In this document: piece by piece, positions 41,391 to 50,504 of the stretch
How the letters are laid out: each line of letters starts with the position of its first letter
Position numbering within the stretch: position 1 is the stretch's first letter
Source of the DNA: Caballeronia sp. INDeC2
GTDB taxonomy: Bacteria > Pseudomonadota > Gammaproteobacteria > Burkholderiales > Burkholderiaceae
Direction of reading: 5' to 3'
DNA length: 64,000 nt
NCBI RefSeq assembly: GCF_023631325.1
Contig: NZ_JALQDG010000029.1
Location: 1 to 64,000, forward strand
Made by a program: the position numbers and the translations under genes
Notes under the pieces: generated by a model
What the model saw: the letters and a program-made list of their open reading frames with translations, nothing else
Databases searched by the model: none
Told to the model about the DNA's origin: nothing

Positions 41391-42104
41391 ATGTTCAAGA
41401 CCACCAGCAAGACATTCAAGGCCGCGAGCGTGGCCATGCTGTTCGCGGGCGCGTTCGCATTGCAGCGCGTCGCGCATTCGAGCGAGGCAGCCGTGAAGAT
41501 CCCGCCGCCCGCGCACGACGAAACCGCGGGCGCCGTGCACACCGAAACCGCCGTGTTCGCAGGCGGTTGTTTCTGGGGCGTGCAAGGCGTGTTTCAGCAC
41601 GTGCGCGGCGTAAAAGAAGTGATGTCGGGTTATGCGGGCGGCGCGGCCGACACTGCGCAATACGGTCGCGTCAGCGAAGGCGATACGGGTCACGCGGAAT
41701 CGGTGCGCATCACGTACGATCCGGCGCAGGTTTCCTACGGCAAGCTCTTGCAGATTTTCTTCTCCGTCGCGCACAACCCGACCGAGCTGAACTATCAAGG
41801 CCCGGATCACGGCACGCAATATCGCTCGGCTGTGTTTCCGACCAATGCGGCGCAGCGCGATATCGCCGATGCGTATATCGCGCAACTCGACAAGGCGCAC
41901 GTCTACAGCGGCAGGATCGTCACGAAGGTCGAAGAGTACAAGGGCTTCTATCCGGCCGAAGGCTATCACCAGAACTACCTGACGGAACATCCGGATAGCC
42001 CGTATATCGCGATCAACGATCTGCCGAAGGTGGCAAACTTGAAGCAGATGTTTCCGGGCGCGTATCGTCAGGATGCGGTGCTCGTGACGGTCGCGTCCAG
42101 ATAA
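41391..42104 (+). CDS. msrA: exported methionine-S-sulfoxide reductase
   Basis: A 237-residue MsrA with an N-terminal signal sequence or anchor (AASVAMLFAGAFALQ). The catalytic cysteine is in FAGGCFWGVQ, and GYAGG, GDTGHAE and DHGTQYRSAVF complete the active site. CGxxC-type resolving cysteines of cytoplasmic MsrA are not seen at the C-terminus. It repairs the S epimer and with msrB and the dipZ-like gene forms one operon. Its last 37 bases overlap the convergent aminotransferase gene. Confidence 0.94.
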   Translation: MFKTTSKTFKAASVAMLFAGAFALQRVAHSSEAAVKIPPPAHDETAGAVHTETAVFAGGCFWGVQGVFQHVRGVKEVMSGYAGGAADTAQYGRVSEGDTGHAESVRITYDPAQVSYGKLLQIFFSVAHNPTELNYQGPDHGTQYRSAVFPTNAAQRDIADAYIAQLDKAHVYSGRIVTKVEEYKGFYPAEGYHQNYLTEHPDSPYIAINDLPKVANLKQMFPGAYRQDAVLVTVASR

Positions 42105-43195
42105 GCGTCGAGAAGCCCGACGACCTCGGGCATGTTGCGTCTGCCGAAGCCGAGCCGCACATGCGCGTCGCCGTGATCGATCAGCGTCGAGGGCAGCAGC
42201 AGGATGCCCGTGCATTCGAGCAGTTCGGCACAGAACTGCTCGGCGTGACCGCGCTTCAAACGCACGAAGCCGATCGTGCCCGCGCGCGGACGATGCCATG
42301 CGAAGCGATCCGCGTGACGCGCGAAGAAGTCGTCGAGCACGCGCAGATTGGCGCGCACGATCGCCATACTGCGTTCGATGAGCGCATCGGTGTAACGCAC
42401 CGCGATCGCCGCAAGATACTCGCTCGGCGCGCTATTGCTGATGGTTAGATAGTCCTTGAACGTGCTCATGCGTTCGAGCACCTGCGCGCTCTTCGTCGCA
42501 ATCCATCCGAGACGCAGACCCGCGAGCCCATGGGTCTTCGACAGCGCGCCGAGCGAGATGGCGCGCTCGTACACGTCGCACGCAGCGGGCAGACGATCGG
42601 CGGGATCGTGCTCCAACCCGCGATACACCTCGTCGCTGAAGAGCCATAACCCGTGCTTACGAGCGAACGCGACGATCGCATCGAACACGTCGCGCGACGG
42701 CAGGTAACCAGTCGGATTGTGCGGCGCGCAGATCACGAGCGCGCGCGTCGCCGGGGTGAGGAGCTTTTCGAGTTCGTCCGGATCGAGCGCCCAGCCCGCT
42801 TCCTCGCGCGCTCGCCACGCCGACACGCTCACGCCCAGCGCCTCGGCCACCGCATAGTGCGACTGATAACCCGGCATATGCACGATCGCGTGATCGCCCG
42901 CTGCGAGCATCGTGTGCATGAACGAATAGATGGCCTCCTGTGCGCCCGTATGCACGATGATTTCATCTGCGTCGATGTGCTCGTACAGCATCGCGAGTTC
43001 GCGTCGCAGCGCCGGCGCGCCGGGATACTCGGTGTAGCCGAGCCAGGTGTCGCGCAATCCATCGATTGCATCGGGCTCGTACGCGAGCAATTCGCCGATC
43101 GACATCGATTCGGGATCGGAACTGCACAACAGATGGCGCGCGGTGAATTCGTGCCGCGCGAAATAGCGTTCGAGCTTGAAGGGAGTCGGTTGCAT
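42068..43195 (-). CDS. PLP-dependent aminotransferase class I/II
   Basis: A 375-residue fold-type I enzyme. It shows VHTGAQEAIYSFMH, ICAPHNPTGY, the PLP-binding aspartate and tyrosine in FSDEVYRGLEH, and the Schiff-base lysine in LSKTHGLAGLRLGW. The arginine for the substrate carboxylate is in HVRLGFGRR. The subgroup resembles capreomycidine synthase-like and small aminotransferases, and the substrate cannot be named. It diverges from the ArgP-like regulator, which may control it. Confidence 0.85.
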   Translation of the reverse strand: MQPTPFKLERYFARHEFTARHLLCSSDPESMSIGELLAYEPDAIDGLRDTWLGYTEYPGAPALRRELAMLYEHIDADEIIVHTGAQEAIYSFMHTMLAAGDHAIVHMPGYQSHYAVAEALGVSVSAWRAREEAGWALDPDELEKLLTPATRALVICAPHNPTGYLPSRDVFDAIVAFARKHGLWLFSDEVYRGLEHDPADRLPAACDVYERAISLGALSKTHGLAGLRLGWIATKSAQVLERMSTFKDYLTISNSAPSEYLAAIAVRYTDALIERSMAIVRANLRVLDDFFARHADRFAWHRPRAGTIGFVRLKRGHAEQFCAELLECTGILLLPSTLIDHGDAHVRLGFGRRNMPEVVGLLDAYLDATVTSTAS

Positions 43196-43289
43196 GCCGT
43201 CGCTTGATCGGGATCGAAGAAAGCCCTAGTCTGCAGTTTGGACGTGCATTCAAACAGCTAAACTTTCTAATTTCGGTTAAGGAACGCTA

Positions 43290-44183
43290 ATGCTCGACTA
43301 CGCTCTGCTCGATGCGCTGCTCGCCGTCGTGCGCACGGGATCCTTCGAGCGCGCGGCGCGCGATCTCAACGTCACGCCGTCGGCCGTGTCGCAGCGCGTG
43401 AAACTGCTGGAGGCGCGCGTGGGCAGCCTGCTCGTCAAGCGCGGCCAGCCGTGCGAAGCAACGGCATCGGGTGCGCTGCTGTGCCGTCACACCGAACGCG
43501 TGCAATTGCTGGAAGCGGAACTCGGCGGACGCATGCCGACCCTGCCAGGCACGCCGAGCGAACGGCGCGCGAAGCTGCGCATTGCGGTGAACGACGACAG
43601 CATGAGCACCTGGTTCATCGACGCCGCGGCGGACTTCTGCATCGAGCGCGAACTGATGCTGGATCTCGTCGTCGACGATCAGGATCACACCGCGCAGCGC
43701 ATCCGCGAAGGCGACGTGCAAGGCGCGATCACCACGCAAGCCGAACCCGTGGCCGGCTGGCGTTCGATGAAGCTCGGGCGCATGCGTTATCGCGCCGTAT
43801 GTTCACCCGCATACTTCGCGCGTCATTTCGCCGATGGCCTCACACGCGACGCGCTGCGCCGTGCGCCGTGCGTGAACTTCAACGATAAGGATGAGTTGCA
43901 GAAGCGCTTCATCAAACGCGTGAGCCGCGCAGATATCGAGCCGCCCGCGCATGTGGTGCCGCACGGCGAGGGCTTCGTGCGGGCGTGCATATCTGGGCTT
44001 GCGTGGGGCATGTGTCCACAACGGCTAGTCGCGCAGCAGCTCGATAGTGGCGCACTCGTGGAAGTGTCGCCCGGCACGCGCTTCGATGTGGATCTCTATT
44101 GGCAAAGCTGGCGTCTTGCGCTCGGCTGGCTCGACGGCTTCAGCGCGATGCTGAAACATCGCGCCAAAACGTTTCTCGACTGA
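43290..44183 (+). CDS. ArgP/IciA-type LysR regulator
   Basis: A 297-residue regulator with the ArgP-like start LDYALLDALLAVVRTGSFERAARDLNVTPSAVSQRVKLLEARVGSLLVKR and the effector domain with NDDSMSTWF. ArgP relatives respond to lysine or arginine and often drive a LysE-type exporter, which is not found here. It is divergent from the aminotransferase gene, with a 94-base shared promoter, so amino acid-dependent control of that gene is the simplest reading. Confidence 0.87.
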   Translation: MLDYALLDALLAVVRTGSFERAARDLNVTPSAVSQRVKLLEARVGSLLVKRGQPCEATASGALLCRHTERVQLLEAELGGRMPTLPGTPSERRAKLRIAVNDDSMSTWFIDAAADFCIERELMLDLVVDDQDHTAQRIREGDVQGAITTQAEPVAGWRSMKLGRMRYRAVCSPAYFARHFADGLTRDALRRAPCVNFNDKDELQKRFIKRVSRADIEPPAHVVPHGEGFVRACISGLAWGMCPQRLVAQQLDSGALVEVSPGTRFDVDLYWQSWRLALGWLDGFSAMLKHRAKTFLD

Positions 44184-44186
44184 GTG

Positions 44187-44564
44187 TCATGCCTCGCGCG
44201 TGTCGAAAGAATCGACGCGATCGCGATAGAACGCCAGATGATCTTTTATCGATGCAACCGCATCGTATGGTGACTCATAGGACCACACTGCGTTGATAGC
44301 CTTTTGTCCCCCCGACGGGATGCTGTAATAGCTGCATTCCCCTTTGTAGGGGCAGTAAGTCGTATGCGAGGTGCGCTCGAGTTGCGTCATGTCGACGTCC
44401 ATGCGCGGCACATAAAGCACCTCGGGATACGTTGCCTCGCGCAAAGACAGCGCCTCGGTCGTATCGACGATGACATGCCCGCCTGCTTTCACGATCACGC
44501 GCAACGGACTGCGTTCGATCGTGATCGGATGATCGGGGCCGGGAATCTTGACGGCTTTATCCAT
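44187..44564 (-). CDS. DUF427 domain protein
   Basis: A 125-residue protein with the compact beta-barrel DUF427 motifs: PDHPITIERSPLRVIVKAGGHVIVDTTEALSLRE near the start, then PEVLYVPRMDVDM and TYCPYKGECSYYSI. The function is not established; the CPYKG-type motif suggests a small ligand or metal site. The start at 44564 is selected because it begins the conserved domain. It ends three bases from the convergent ArgP-like gene. Confidence 0.87.
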   Translation of the reverse strand: MDKAVKIPGPDHPITIERSPLRVIVKAGGHVIVDTTEALSLREATYPEVLYVPRMDVDMTQLERTSHTTYCPYKGECSYYSIPSGGQKAINAVWSYESPYDAVASIKDHLAFYRDRVDSFDTREA

Positions 44565-44659
44565 GAGTGTCTTCCTGCGAATGACCGCGTGAGAGCGAGG
44601 GGAAGAATCGATAGTAGCGCCGTTGCGCCAAACGCGCAGAAGCGTCCCGGCCCGATGCA

Positions 44660-44974
44660 TCAACGGCCGAAATACACGGGCTTCGTGCCGTCGTTGTCCA
44701 GGGGCGGCATCATGTTGCGCGTGCCCGAGGCCGACGTGCCGGCGGCCGTTCCGCCGTACGCACCATTCTGGCGCGATACGCGGCTTTCAGCGGATTGAAT
44801 ATCCGACGGATACGAAGTCTGATCCGAGCGTGACGGATCATAACCAGCGGCTTCGACCTGCAGCAGATCCTGCTTGACCTGATCGCGCGTGAGCGACGAA
44901 TCGGTTTGCGCGAACGAGAGCGCCGGCGCCACCACTACAGCGGCGACGGCCACGGGCTTGACGAACGATTTCAT
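44660..44974 (-). CDS. exported DUF4148 protein
   Basis: A 104-residue protein with a signal peptide (MKSFVKPVAVAAVVVAPAL, cleavage near SFA-QTD) and the DUF4148 segment LTRDQVKQDLLQVEAAGYDP. The rest is low in complexity and probably unstructured. Such small periplasmic proteins occur in many copies in Burkholderiaceae and have no known function. GGAGGTTCACC lies before the ATG. Confidence 0.85.
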   Translation of the reverse strand: MKSFVKPVAVAAVVVAPALSFAQTDSSLTRDQVKQDLLQVEAAGYDPSRSDQTSYPSDIQSAESRVSRQNGAYGGTAAGTSASGTRNMMPPLDNDGTKPVYFGR

Positions 44975-45064
44975 GGTGAACCTCCGGTATGTTGGGCTGC
45001 GCACGGTGTTTTCTGTACGCGCTCCATATCGCAGCATCGCTCGTGCCTGCCGTCATACCGCACG

Positions 45065-45958
45065 CTATGACGCCTTGCTTTCGATCGCCTTCACGAGCGC
45101 ATGCAGCAGGCGATTCGCGGGCGTCGGAATACCGAGCGCTTCGCCACGCCGCACGATCAGGCCGTTCAGATGATCGATCTCGCTTCGCTTGCCGCGCGCC
45201 AGATCCTGCGCCGTCGACGAATACTGGTTCTGCATCGTTTCGGCGATACGGCGCACGGCTTCATCGACGTCGCCGGGAATGGTCACGTTATCGGCTTTCG
45301 CAACCGCGAGACATTCGTCGACGACATCGCGCATCGAACGCGAAATGCCCTCGCCCTGCACGAGCTTGCCGTACGGCAGTTGCGTGATCGCCGACAGCGC
45401 GTTGTAGGCGCAATTCAGCACGAGCTTGGCCCAAAGCGCGCCCCGCACGTTAGCGGAGATCTCGGTCGGTACGTTCGCCTCGACGAACGCGCGCGCGACC
45501 TCCTCGCTTTTCGTCGACGGCTCGATCACGAGCTCGCCGCGCCCGTTGTGCTTCACGTGCCCCGGCCCCGCCATCTCGGTCGCGACATACACGACCGCGG
45601 CCGCCGCTTCCTGCGGTAACAGCTCGCGCAAGCGCTCGGCATTCTCCACGCCGTTTTGCAGCGAAAGCAGCAACGCGTCGGGTTCGAGATGCGGCGCGAG
45701 CGCCTTTGCCGCGCTTTCCGTATCGGTGGATTTCACGCAGAAGAGCACGAGTTGCGCGCGCTTCACCGCGCTCGCGTCGGTGCTTGCGGCCACGCGCACG
45801 CGTTCGTCGAAATGCTGTGTGTCGAGCCGCAAGCCTTCGCGTTCGATCGCTTCGACATGCTGCTGGCGCGCGATCAGCACGACCTCGTGACCCGCGCGCG
45901 CGAGCATGCCGCCGTAGTAACAACCGACCGCGCCGGCACCCATCACCGCGACTTTCAT
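45065..45958 (-). CDS. 2-dehydropantoate 2-reductase family protein
   Basis: A 297-residue ketopantoate reductase-like enzyme. The NADPH site is MGAGAVGCYYGGMLARAGHEV, NGVEN lies around residue 95-100, and the conserved lysine and glutamate are in LWAKLVLNCAYNALSA and RGKRSEIDHLNGLIV. It would make pantoate for coenzyme A, but Burkholderia genomes carry several paralogues and this one lies away from pan genes, so the substrate may be another 2-oxo acid. The start at 45958 opens directly onto the Rossmann strand. Confidence 0.87.
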   Translation of the reverse strand: MKVAVMGAGAVGCYYGGMLARAGHEVVLIARQQHVEAIEREGLRLDTQHFDERVRVAASTDASAVKRAQLVLFCVKSTDTESAAKALAPHLEPDALLLSLQNGVENAERLRELLPQEAAAAVVYVATEMAGPGHVKHNGRGELVIEPSTKSEEVARAFVEANVPTEISANVRGALWAKLVLNCAYNALSAITQLPYGKLVQGEGISRSMRDVVDECLAVAKADNVTIPGDVDEAVRRIAETMQNQYSSTAQDLARGKRSEIDHLNGLIVRRGEALGIPTPANRLLHALVKAIESKAS

Positions 45959-46435
45959 GTTTTGCTTCTCCTCGTTTCCTGGTTGCGTTGCCATGGCTCG
46001 AAAAGGTAACACACGAGCCGCGCCGATCGATACGTTCGATGCTTCGCATAACCGAGCACGCGCAAACGCTTGCGCGTTTCGGGGCTATTAGCGCCATGTC
46101 GCACGCCCGCACGATTTTGTGGGCGGACGCACGATAGTCAGTCGAATTAGCGGTGCACCATATTGTTAAAACAGGCCACGCGGAGATACGCTTCTTTCAG
46201 CGGATCGACGACGCTGTCCAAACAATGCCGACCGCTGCGGGGTATGCGGCGCATGCCGCATCGATAGCTGAATCCGGGGACCAAATACACGGCGTGCCGG
46301 GGGGGAAGCACTGCGCTCGAGCGATCGGTTGCGCGGCGCACCGACACGCCGTGAACTTAGACAAGCGCTGGCTCTGCCGCTCGGCGACGAGTAGCGAGAA
46401 GCCACAAGCGTGGGCGTTATCACGAGAACAAAAAC
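45959..46435. other. intergenic region upstream of FadR-type regulator
   Basis: This 477-base stretch has no convincing gene. GCCCgCA-n6-TGtGGGC near 46106-46126 is an imperfect inverted repeat and TTGTTAAAACA at 46162-46172 is a short dyad that could be an operator for the adjacent FadR-type regulator. Two divergent promoters are expected here; I cannot place their boxes with confidence. Confidence 0.45.
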
Positions 46436-47146
46436 ATGAATCATGGCTATGAAGCATCGCTCGTCAAACGCGTGGTGAACCAGCTCGTTGCGGGCATCGT
46501 GAGCGGTGAATACCAGGACAACGTGCTGCCGCCACAAGTCATCCTCTCGAAGCAGCACGGCGTGAGCCGCACCATCATGCGCGAGGCGCTGAGCATTCTC
46601 ATCTCGCGCCGCATGCTCGACGTGCGCCCCAAGACGGGCACGCGCATCAAGCCCGCGCGCGAATGGCTCATCATGGATCCGGAAGTCGCCGAGTGGCGCA
46701 TGCGCGCGCTGCACGATCCCGACTGCATCCGCAGGCTGATCGAGTTTCGCGCGCTCGTCGATCCGCCCGCCGCCGCGCTCGCCGCGACGCGCGCAAACCG
46801 GCATCAGCGCATCGCCATCAATGCGGCCTATCAGCGGCTCCTGCATGCGAGCCCGTCCGAACCCCTTCAGTCCGCAGCAGAAGAGGCGCTACAGGCCGCT
46901 ATCGTCGATGCAAGCGGCGACGAAGTGCTGCGCCAGATGGGCAGTGTCGTGCGCGTCGGCATACGGACCCTGAAGGCCGCGCTGCGCGCACAGCCGCATC
47001 CGTTGCCGCGCGTGCCCGACTCGCAACTCGGCGATTACGGCCGGCTCGTGCGCGCGATCGAAACCGCCGATGCCGACGCCGCGCGCACGGCCATGTCGCA
47101 GGTGCTTGCGCGCACGGCGACGCTCTGGATCGAAGAAATCGCCTGA
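46436..47146 (+). CDS. FadR-type GntR-family regulator
   Basis: A 236-residue protein. The winged helix (ASLVKRVVNQLVAGIVSGEYQDN, then LSKQHGVSRTIMREALSILISRRMLDVRPKTGTRI) is followed by an all-helical FCD effector domain of about 150 residues. The FCD metal histidines are only partly evident, and the domain is shorter than in typical members (RLIEFRALVDPPAAALAA, LGDYGRLVRAIETADADAARTAM). The effector and target genes are not apparent from the neighbours. Confidence 0.87.
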   Translation: MNHGYEASLVKRVVNQLVAGIVSGEYQDNVLPPQVILSKQHGVSRTIMREALSILISRRMLDVRPKTGTRIKPAREWLIMDPEVAEWRMRALHDPDCIRRLIEFRALVDPPAAALAATRANRHQRIAINAAYQRLLHASPSEPLQSAAEEALQAAIVDASGDEVLRQMGSVVRVGIRTLKAALRAQPHPLPRVPDSQLGDYGRLVRAIETADADAARTAMSQVLARTATLWIEEIA

Positions 47147-47359
47147 AGGCAGGCTTTTCCGCCAAGCCGGTGCGCGGCCGCGAGGCCGCCGGCATCGCCT
47201 CCACCGCCGTTCCGGGAGCGTATCTTGCGCGCCCCGTACCCGCAGTTTCGCCTCGCATGCGCCGTCCGCGTGACTACAATGAGTGATGCCGATGCATGCG
47301 ACGAGTCATGGCCTCTTGCGTCTTGCGGAGCGCCTGGCGTTGGAAATACGGAGGCAGGA

Positions 47360-47842
47360 ATGGCAGAGCTCGAAAAGGAAAAGGTCGTCGGCGTCCTGAA
47401 CAGGATCCTCGAATCCGAACTGGCGGGCGTCGTGCGCTACACACACTATTCGTTTCTCGTGTTCGGCTTCGGACGCATACCCATCGTGTCGTGGCTGCGC
47501 GCGCAGGCCGACGAATCGCTCATGCATGCGCATCAGGCTGGCGAATGGATCACGACGCTCGGTGCGTATCCATCGCTCGAAATCGGCCCGCTGCTCGACA
47601 ATCACACCTTCGACATCGCGACGATCCTGCGTGAATCGCTGCAATCGGAAAACGTCGCGCTCGATCTGTATCGCGATTTGCTGAAGCTCGTCGAAGACCG
47701 CTCCGTCGCGCTGGAGGAATACGCGCGGCAGATGATTCAGGTCGAGGAAATGCACGCGGGCGAAGTCGACAAGATGCTGCGCAGGCCGGGCGAAGTCGAA
47801 ACGTCGTCCGAACGCCGCACGGGTCACACTGAGCCGAAATGA
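47360..47842 (+). CDS. ferritin-like protein (bacterioferritin family)
   Basis: A 160-residue four-helix-bundle protein. Di-iron ligands are in LESELAGVVRYTHYSF, ADESLMHAHQAGEWI, LQSENVALDLYRDLL and MIQVEEMHAGEVDKML. It resembles the bacterioferritin or Dps-like ferritins that store iron and limit Fenton chemistry. GGAGG precedes the ATG at 47360; the upstream in-frame codons are not conserved-looking. It faces a peroxiredoxin gene. Confidence 0.88.
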   Translation: MAELEKEKVVGVLNRILESELAGVVRYTHYSFLVFGFGRIPIVSWLRAQADESLMHAHQAGEWITTLGAYPSLEIGPLLDNHTFDIATILRESLQSENVALDLYRDLLKLVEDRSVALEEYARQMIQVEEMHAGEVDKMLRRPGEVETSSERRTGHTEPK

Positions 47843-47873
47843 AAAACGCCGGTCCGCGTGTGCGGGCCGGCGT
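47842..47873 (-). terminator. terminator of the peroxiredoxin gene
   Basis: ACGCCGG-t-CCGC pairs with GCGG-g-CCGGCGT (47846-47873). Read on the minus strand the stem is followed by TTTTTC, so it should end the peroxiredoxin transcript. Confidence 0.75.
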
Positions 47874-47897
47874 CCGATCGCTCCAAACGCGCGTGCG

Positions 47898-48554
47898 TTA
47901 CTTCGGCTGCGCCACCGTGCGCAGATAAGGCTTCAGCGTCTTGAAGCCGTCAGGATACTTCTTTTTCGCGTCGTCATCCGAGACGGAGGTCGGGATGATG
48001 ACGTCCTCGCCCGGCTTCCAGTTCACCGGCGTCGCGACCGTGTGCTTCGCGTTCAGTTGCAGCGCGTCGAGCAGGCGCAGCACTTCGTCGAAGTTGCGTC
48101 CCGCGCTCATCGGATACGTGAACGTGGCCTTCACCTTCTTGTCCGGACCGACGATGAATACGGCGCGGATCGTCGCGTTGTCGTTCGCGGTGCGCGGGCT
48201 GCCGCCGCTCGCGTTCGGGTGGATCATGTCGTAGAGCTTCGCGACGTTCAGATCCGCGTCGCCGATCATGGGATAGTTGACCGCGGTGCCCTGCGTTTCC
48301 TCGATATCCTTGGCCCACTGCGAGTGATTCGTCACCGGATCGATAGAAAGCCCGATGACCTTCGTGCCGCGCTTGTCGAACTCGGGCTTGAGCTTGGCCA
48401 TGTAGCCGAGCTCGGTCGTGCAGACGGGCGTGAAGTCCTTCGGATGCGAGAACAGGATCGCCCATTTGTCGCCGATCCACTCGTGAAAGCGAATCGTGCC
48501 TTCGGTCGTCTCTGCCGTGAAATCGGGGGCTTCATCACCAATGCGTATGGCCAT
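47898..48554 (-). CDS. 1-Cys peroxiredoxin (Prx6 type)
   Basis: A 218-residue peroxiredoxin. The peroxidatic cysteine is in FSHPKDFTPVCTTELGYM. SIDPVTNHSQWAKDIEET and the long C-terminal domain with NWKPGEDVIIPTSVSDDDAKKKYP are of the Prx6/AhpC-TSA 1-Cys group, with no resolving cysteine. It removes hydroperoxides in the cytoplasm. The start MAIRIGDEAPDF at 48554 is the family start. Confidence 0.93.
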   Translation of the reverse strand: MAIRIGDEAPDFTAETTEGTIRFHEWIGDKWAILFSHPKDFTPVCTTELGYMAKLKPEFDKRGTKVIGLSIDPVTNHSQWAKDIEETQGTAVNYPMIGDADLNVAKLYDMIHPNASGGSPRTANDNATIRAVFIVGPDKKVKATFTYPMSAGRNFDEVLRLLDALQLNAKHTVATPVNWKPGEDVIIPTSVSDDDAKKKYPDGFKTLKPYLRTVAQPK

Positions 48555-48965
48555 ATCAAATCTCCACGTGAGGGAAAGTCCGGCGAACGTCCCGTGTGCA
48601 ACACGAACGGATTCCGGGTTGAAAATCGCAACTGTGCAAATGATTATAGTTCGACGCGCAACCGGGCCTCGCGCGGCGCGCATATTTCCTTGACCGCCGT
48701 GGGGTCTTGCGTCATGCCGATAACACGCGGCTCGCGAGACCGCGGCACGCTTCCTGCTGTACGCCGCTCGCCGTGAACGAGCATACTCGTTCGCTTGAGC
48801 GGCGCTCGAATTCCCCGGCAAAATCTGCTATCACAAACGACAATACGTCAGAACGAACGTGCAGGTGTGAAGCCAGAGGCGCGTGCATCATCCCGCACTT
48901 GAACGGGCGACAGACTTCGCCGCGCCAGGGGGCGCGGCCTCGTTGCCGCCGCACAGGAGGCGATC
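48555..48965. other. divergent intergenic region
   Basis: This 411-base gap lies between the divergent peroxiredoxin and permease genes. No open frame resembles a gene and no repeat or strong hairpin is evident. GATTATAGT near 48641 may be part of a promoter. AGGAGG at 48955-48960 is the permease ribosome site. Confidence 0.45.
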
Positions 48966-50483
48966 GTGACCGTCATGCAAAGAAAGTCCGTTGCTGCGCT
49001 GCAGAGCGAAGCGGCCGAAAGCGAGGAAGTGCTTCAGGAACACGGCGGCCACTCGCTGAAACGTTCGCTCAGCGCGCTCGATGTCGTGATGCTCGGTGTG
49101 GGCTGCATCATCGGTGCCGGGATTTTCGTGCTGACGGGCCACGCGGCTGCGACCAACGCCGGGCCTGCAATCGTCTTCTCGTTCGTGCTCGGCGCTATCG
49201 TCTGCGCGCTCGCGGGACTTTGTTATGCGGAAATGGCGTCCACAGTACCGGTTTCGGGGAGCGCCTACACGTACGCCTATGCGACGATGGGCGAGCTGAT
49301 CGCATGGCTCATCGGCTGGGACCTGATCCTCGAATACGCGGTCGGCGCGACGACGGTCGCCATCGGCTGGTCGGGGTATGTCGTGAGCTTTCTGCATTCG
49401 CTCGGCATCGACATACCGGAGCAGCTCGCCAAAGCGCCCTTCGCCTACGATCCCGGTCACGGCTGGAGCCACGCCGGCGCGATTCTCAACGTGCCCGCGA
49501 TGGTGATCGTCGGGCTCATCACGATCCTGCTCGTCATCGGCATACGCGAGTCGGCGCGCGTGAACAGCTTCATCGTCGTTATCAAAGTGCTAATCGTGCT
49601 CGCGTTCATCGCCGCGGGCATCGCGTATGTGGATACGAGCCACTGGGTCACCGCGAACAACCCGACAGGCGCGTTCATTCCGCCGAATACCGGCGAATCT
49701 GGCGTGTTCGGCATGAGCGGCGTGCTGCGCGGCGCGGCGGTCGTGTTCTTTGCCTATATCGGTTTCGATTCGGTGTCGTGCGTGGCGCAGGAAACGCGCA
49801 ACCCGAAACGCGACATGCCGATCGGCCTGCTCGGCTCGCTCACCATTTGCACGATCCTCTACGTGCTCGTGTCGTATGTGCTGACGGGCATCGTGTCCTA
49901 CGACAAACTCAACGTGTCGGATCCGATCGCGGTCGGCGTCGATGCGATCGGCATGCGCTGGCTCTCGCCCATCGTGAAGCTGGGCGCCATCTTCGGCCTC
50001 ACGTCGGTGATTCTCGTGCTGTTGCTGTCGCAGCCGCGCATCTTCTATTCGATGGCGAGGGACGGCCTCTTGCCGCCGTTCGCATCGAAGATCCATCCGC
50101 GCTTTCATACGCCCTATGTCACGACGATCGTCACCGGCATCATCGTGATGATTCTCGCGGGACTCTTGCCGATAGGGCTCGTCGGCGAACTCGTGAGCAT
50201 CGGCACGTTGTTCGCGTTCATGGTGGTATGCATCGGCGTGCTGGTGCTGCGCATCACGCAGCCGAATCTCGAGCGCGCATTCAAGACACCGGCGGTGTAT
50301 GTCGTCGCCCCGCTCGGCGCGCTCTCCTCGCTCTTCCTGATGTCCGGGCTGCCCGCCGATACATGGATACGGCTCATCGTCTGGATGGCGATCGGTGTGG
50401 TCATCTACTTCGGTTACGGCATACGCCATAGCCGCTTGCGCAATCAGCGCGAGAGCGCGCCGGAACGCGCCGCGCGCAGCTGA
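48966..50483 (+). CDS. APC-superfamily amino acid permease
   Basis: A 505-residue inner-membrane carrier with about twelve helices. GVGCIIGAGIFVLTG is the first-helix substrate motif of the cationic-amino-acid-transporter group, and FFAYIGFDSVSCVAQETRNPKRDMP the helix 6 hallmark. The GTG start at 48966 is supported by AGGAGG five bases upstream. Basic amino acids are the likely substrate class. No partner genes are nearby. Confidence 0.9.
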   Translation: MTVMQRKSVAALQSEAAESEEVLQEHGGHSLKRSLSALDVVMLGVGCIIGAGIFVLTGHAAATNAGPAIVFSFVLGAIVCALAGLCYAEMASTVPVSGSAYTYAYATMGELIAWLIGWDLILEYAVGATTVAIGWSGYVVSFLHSLGIDIPEQLAKAPFAYDPGHGWSHAGAILNVPAMVIVGLITILLVIGIRESARVNSFIVVIKVLIVLAFIAAGIAYVDTSHWVTANNPTGAFIPPNTGESGVFGMSGVLRGAAVVFFAYIGFDSVSCVAQETRNPKRDMPIGLLGSLTICTILYVLVSYVLTGIVSYDKLNVSDPIAVGVDAIGMRWLSPIVKLGAIFGLTSVILVLLLSQPRIFYSMARDGLLPPFASKIHPRFHTPYVTTIVTGIIVMILAGLLPIGLVGELVSIGTLFAFMVVCIGVLVLRITQPNLERAFKTPAVYVVAPLGALSSLFLMSGLPADTWIRLIVWMAIGVVIYFGYGIRHSRLRNQRESAPERAARS

Positions 50484-50504
50484 CTTGCAAAGGCGGCTCC
50501 TTCG

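Noticed and set aside
48707..50431. 574-codon open frame overlapping the APC permease in another frame
   Set aside because: Shadow of the permease, whose helices and signature motifs are intact in the chosen frame.
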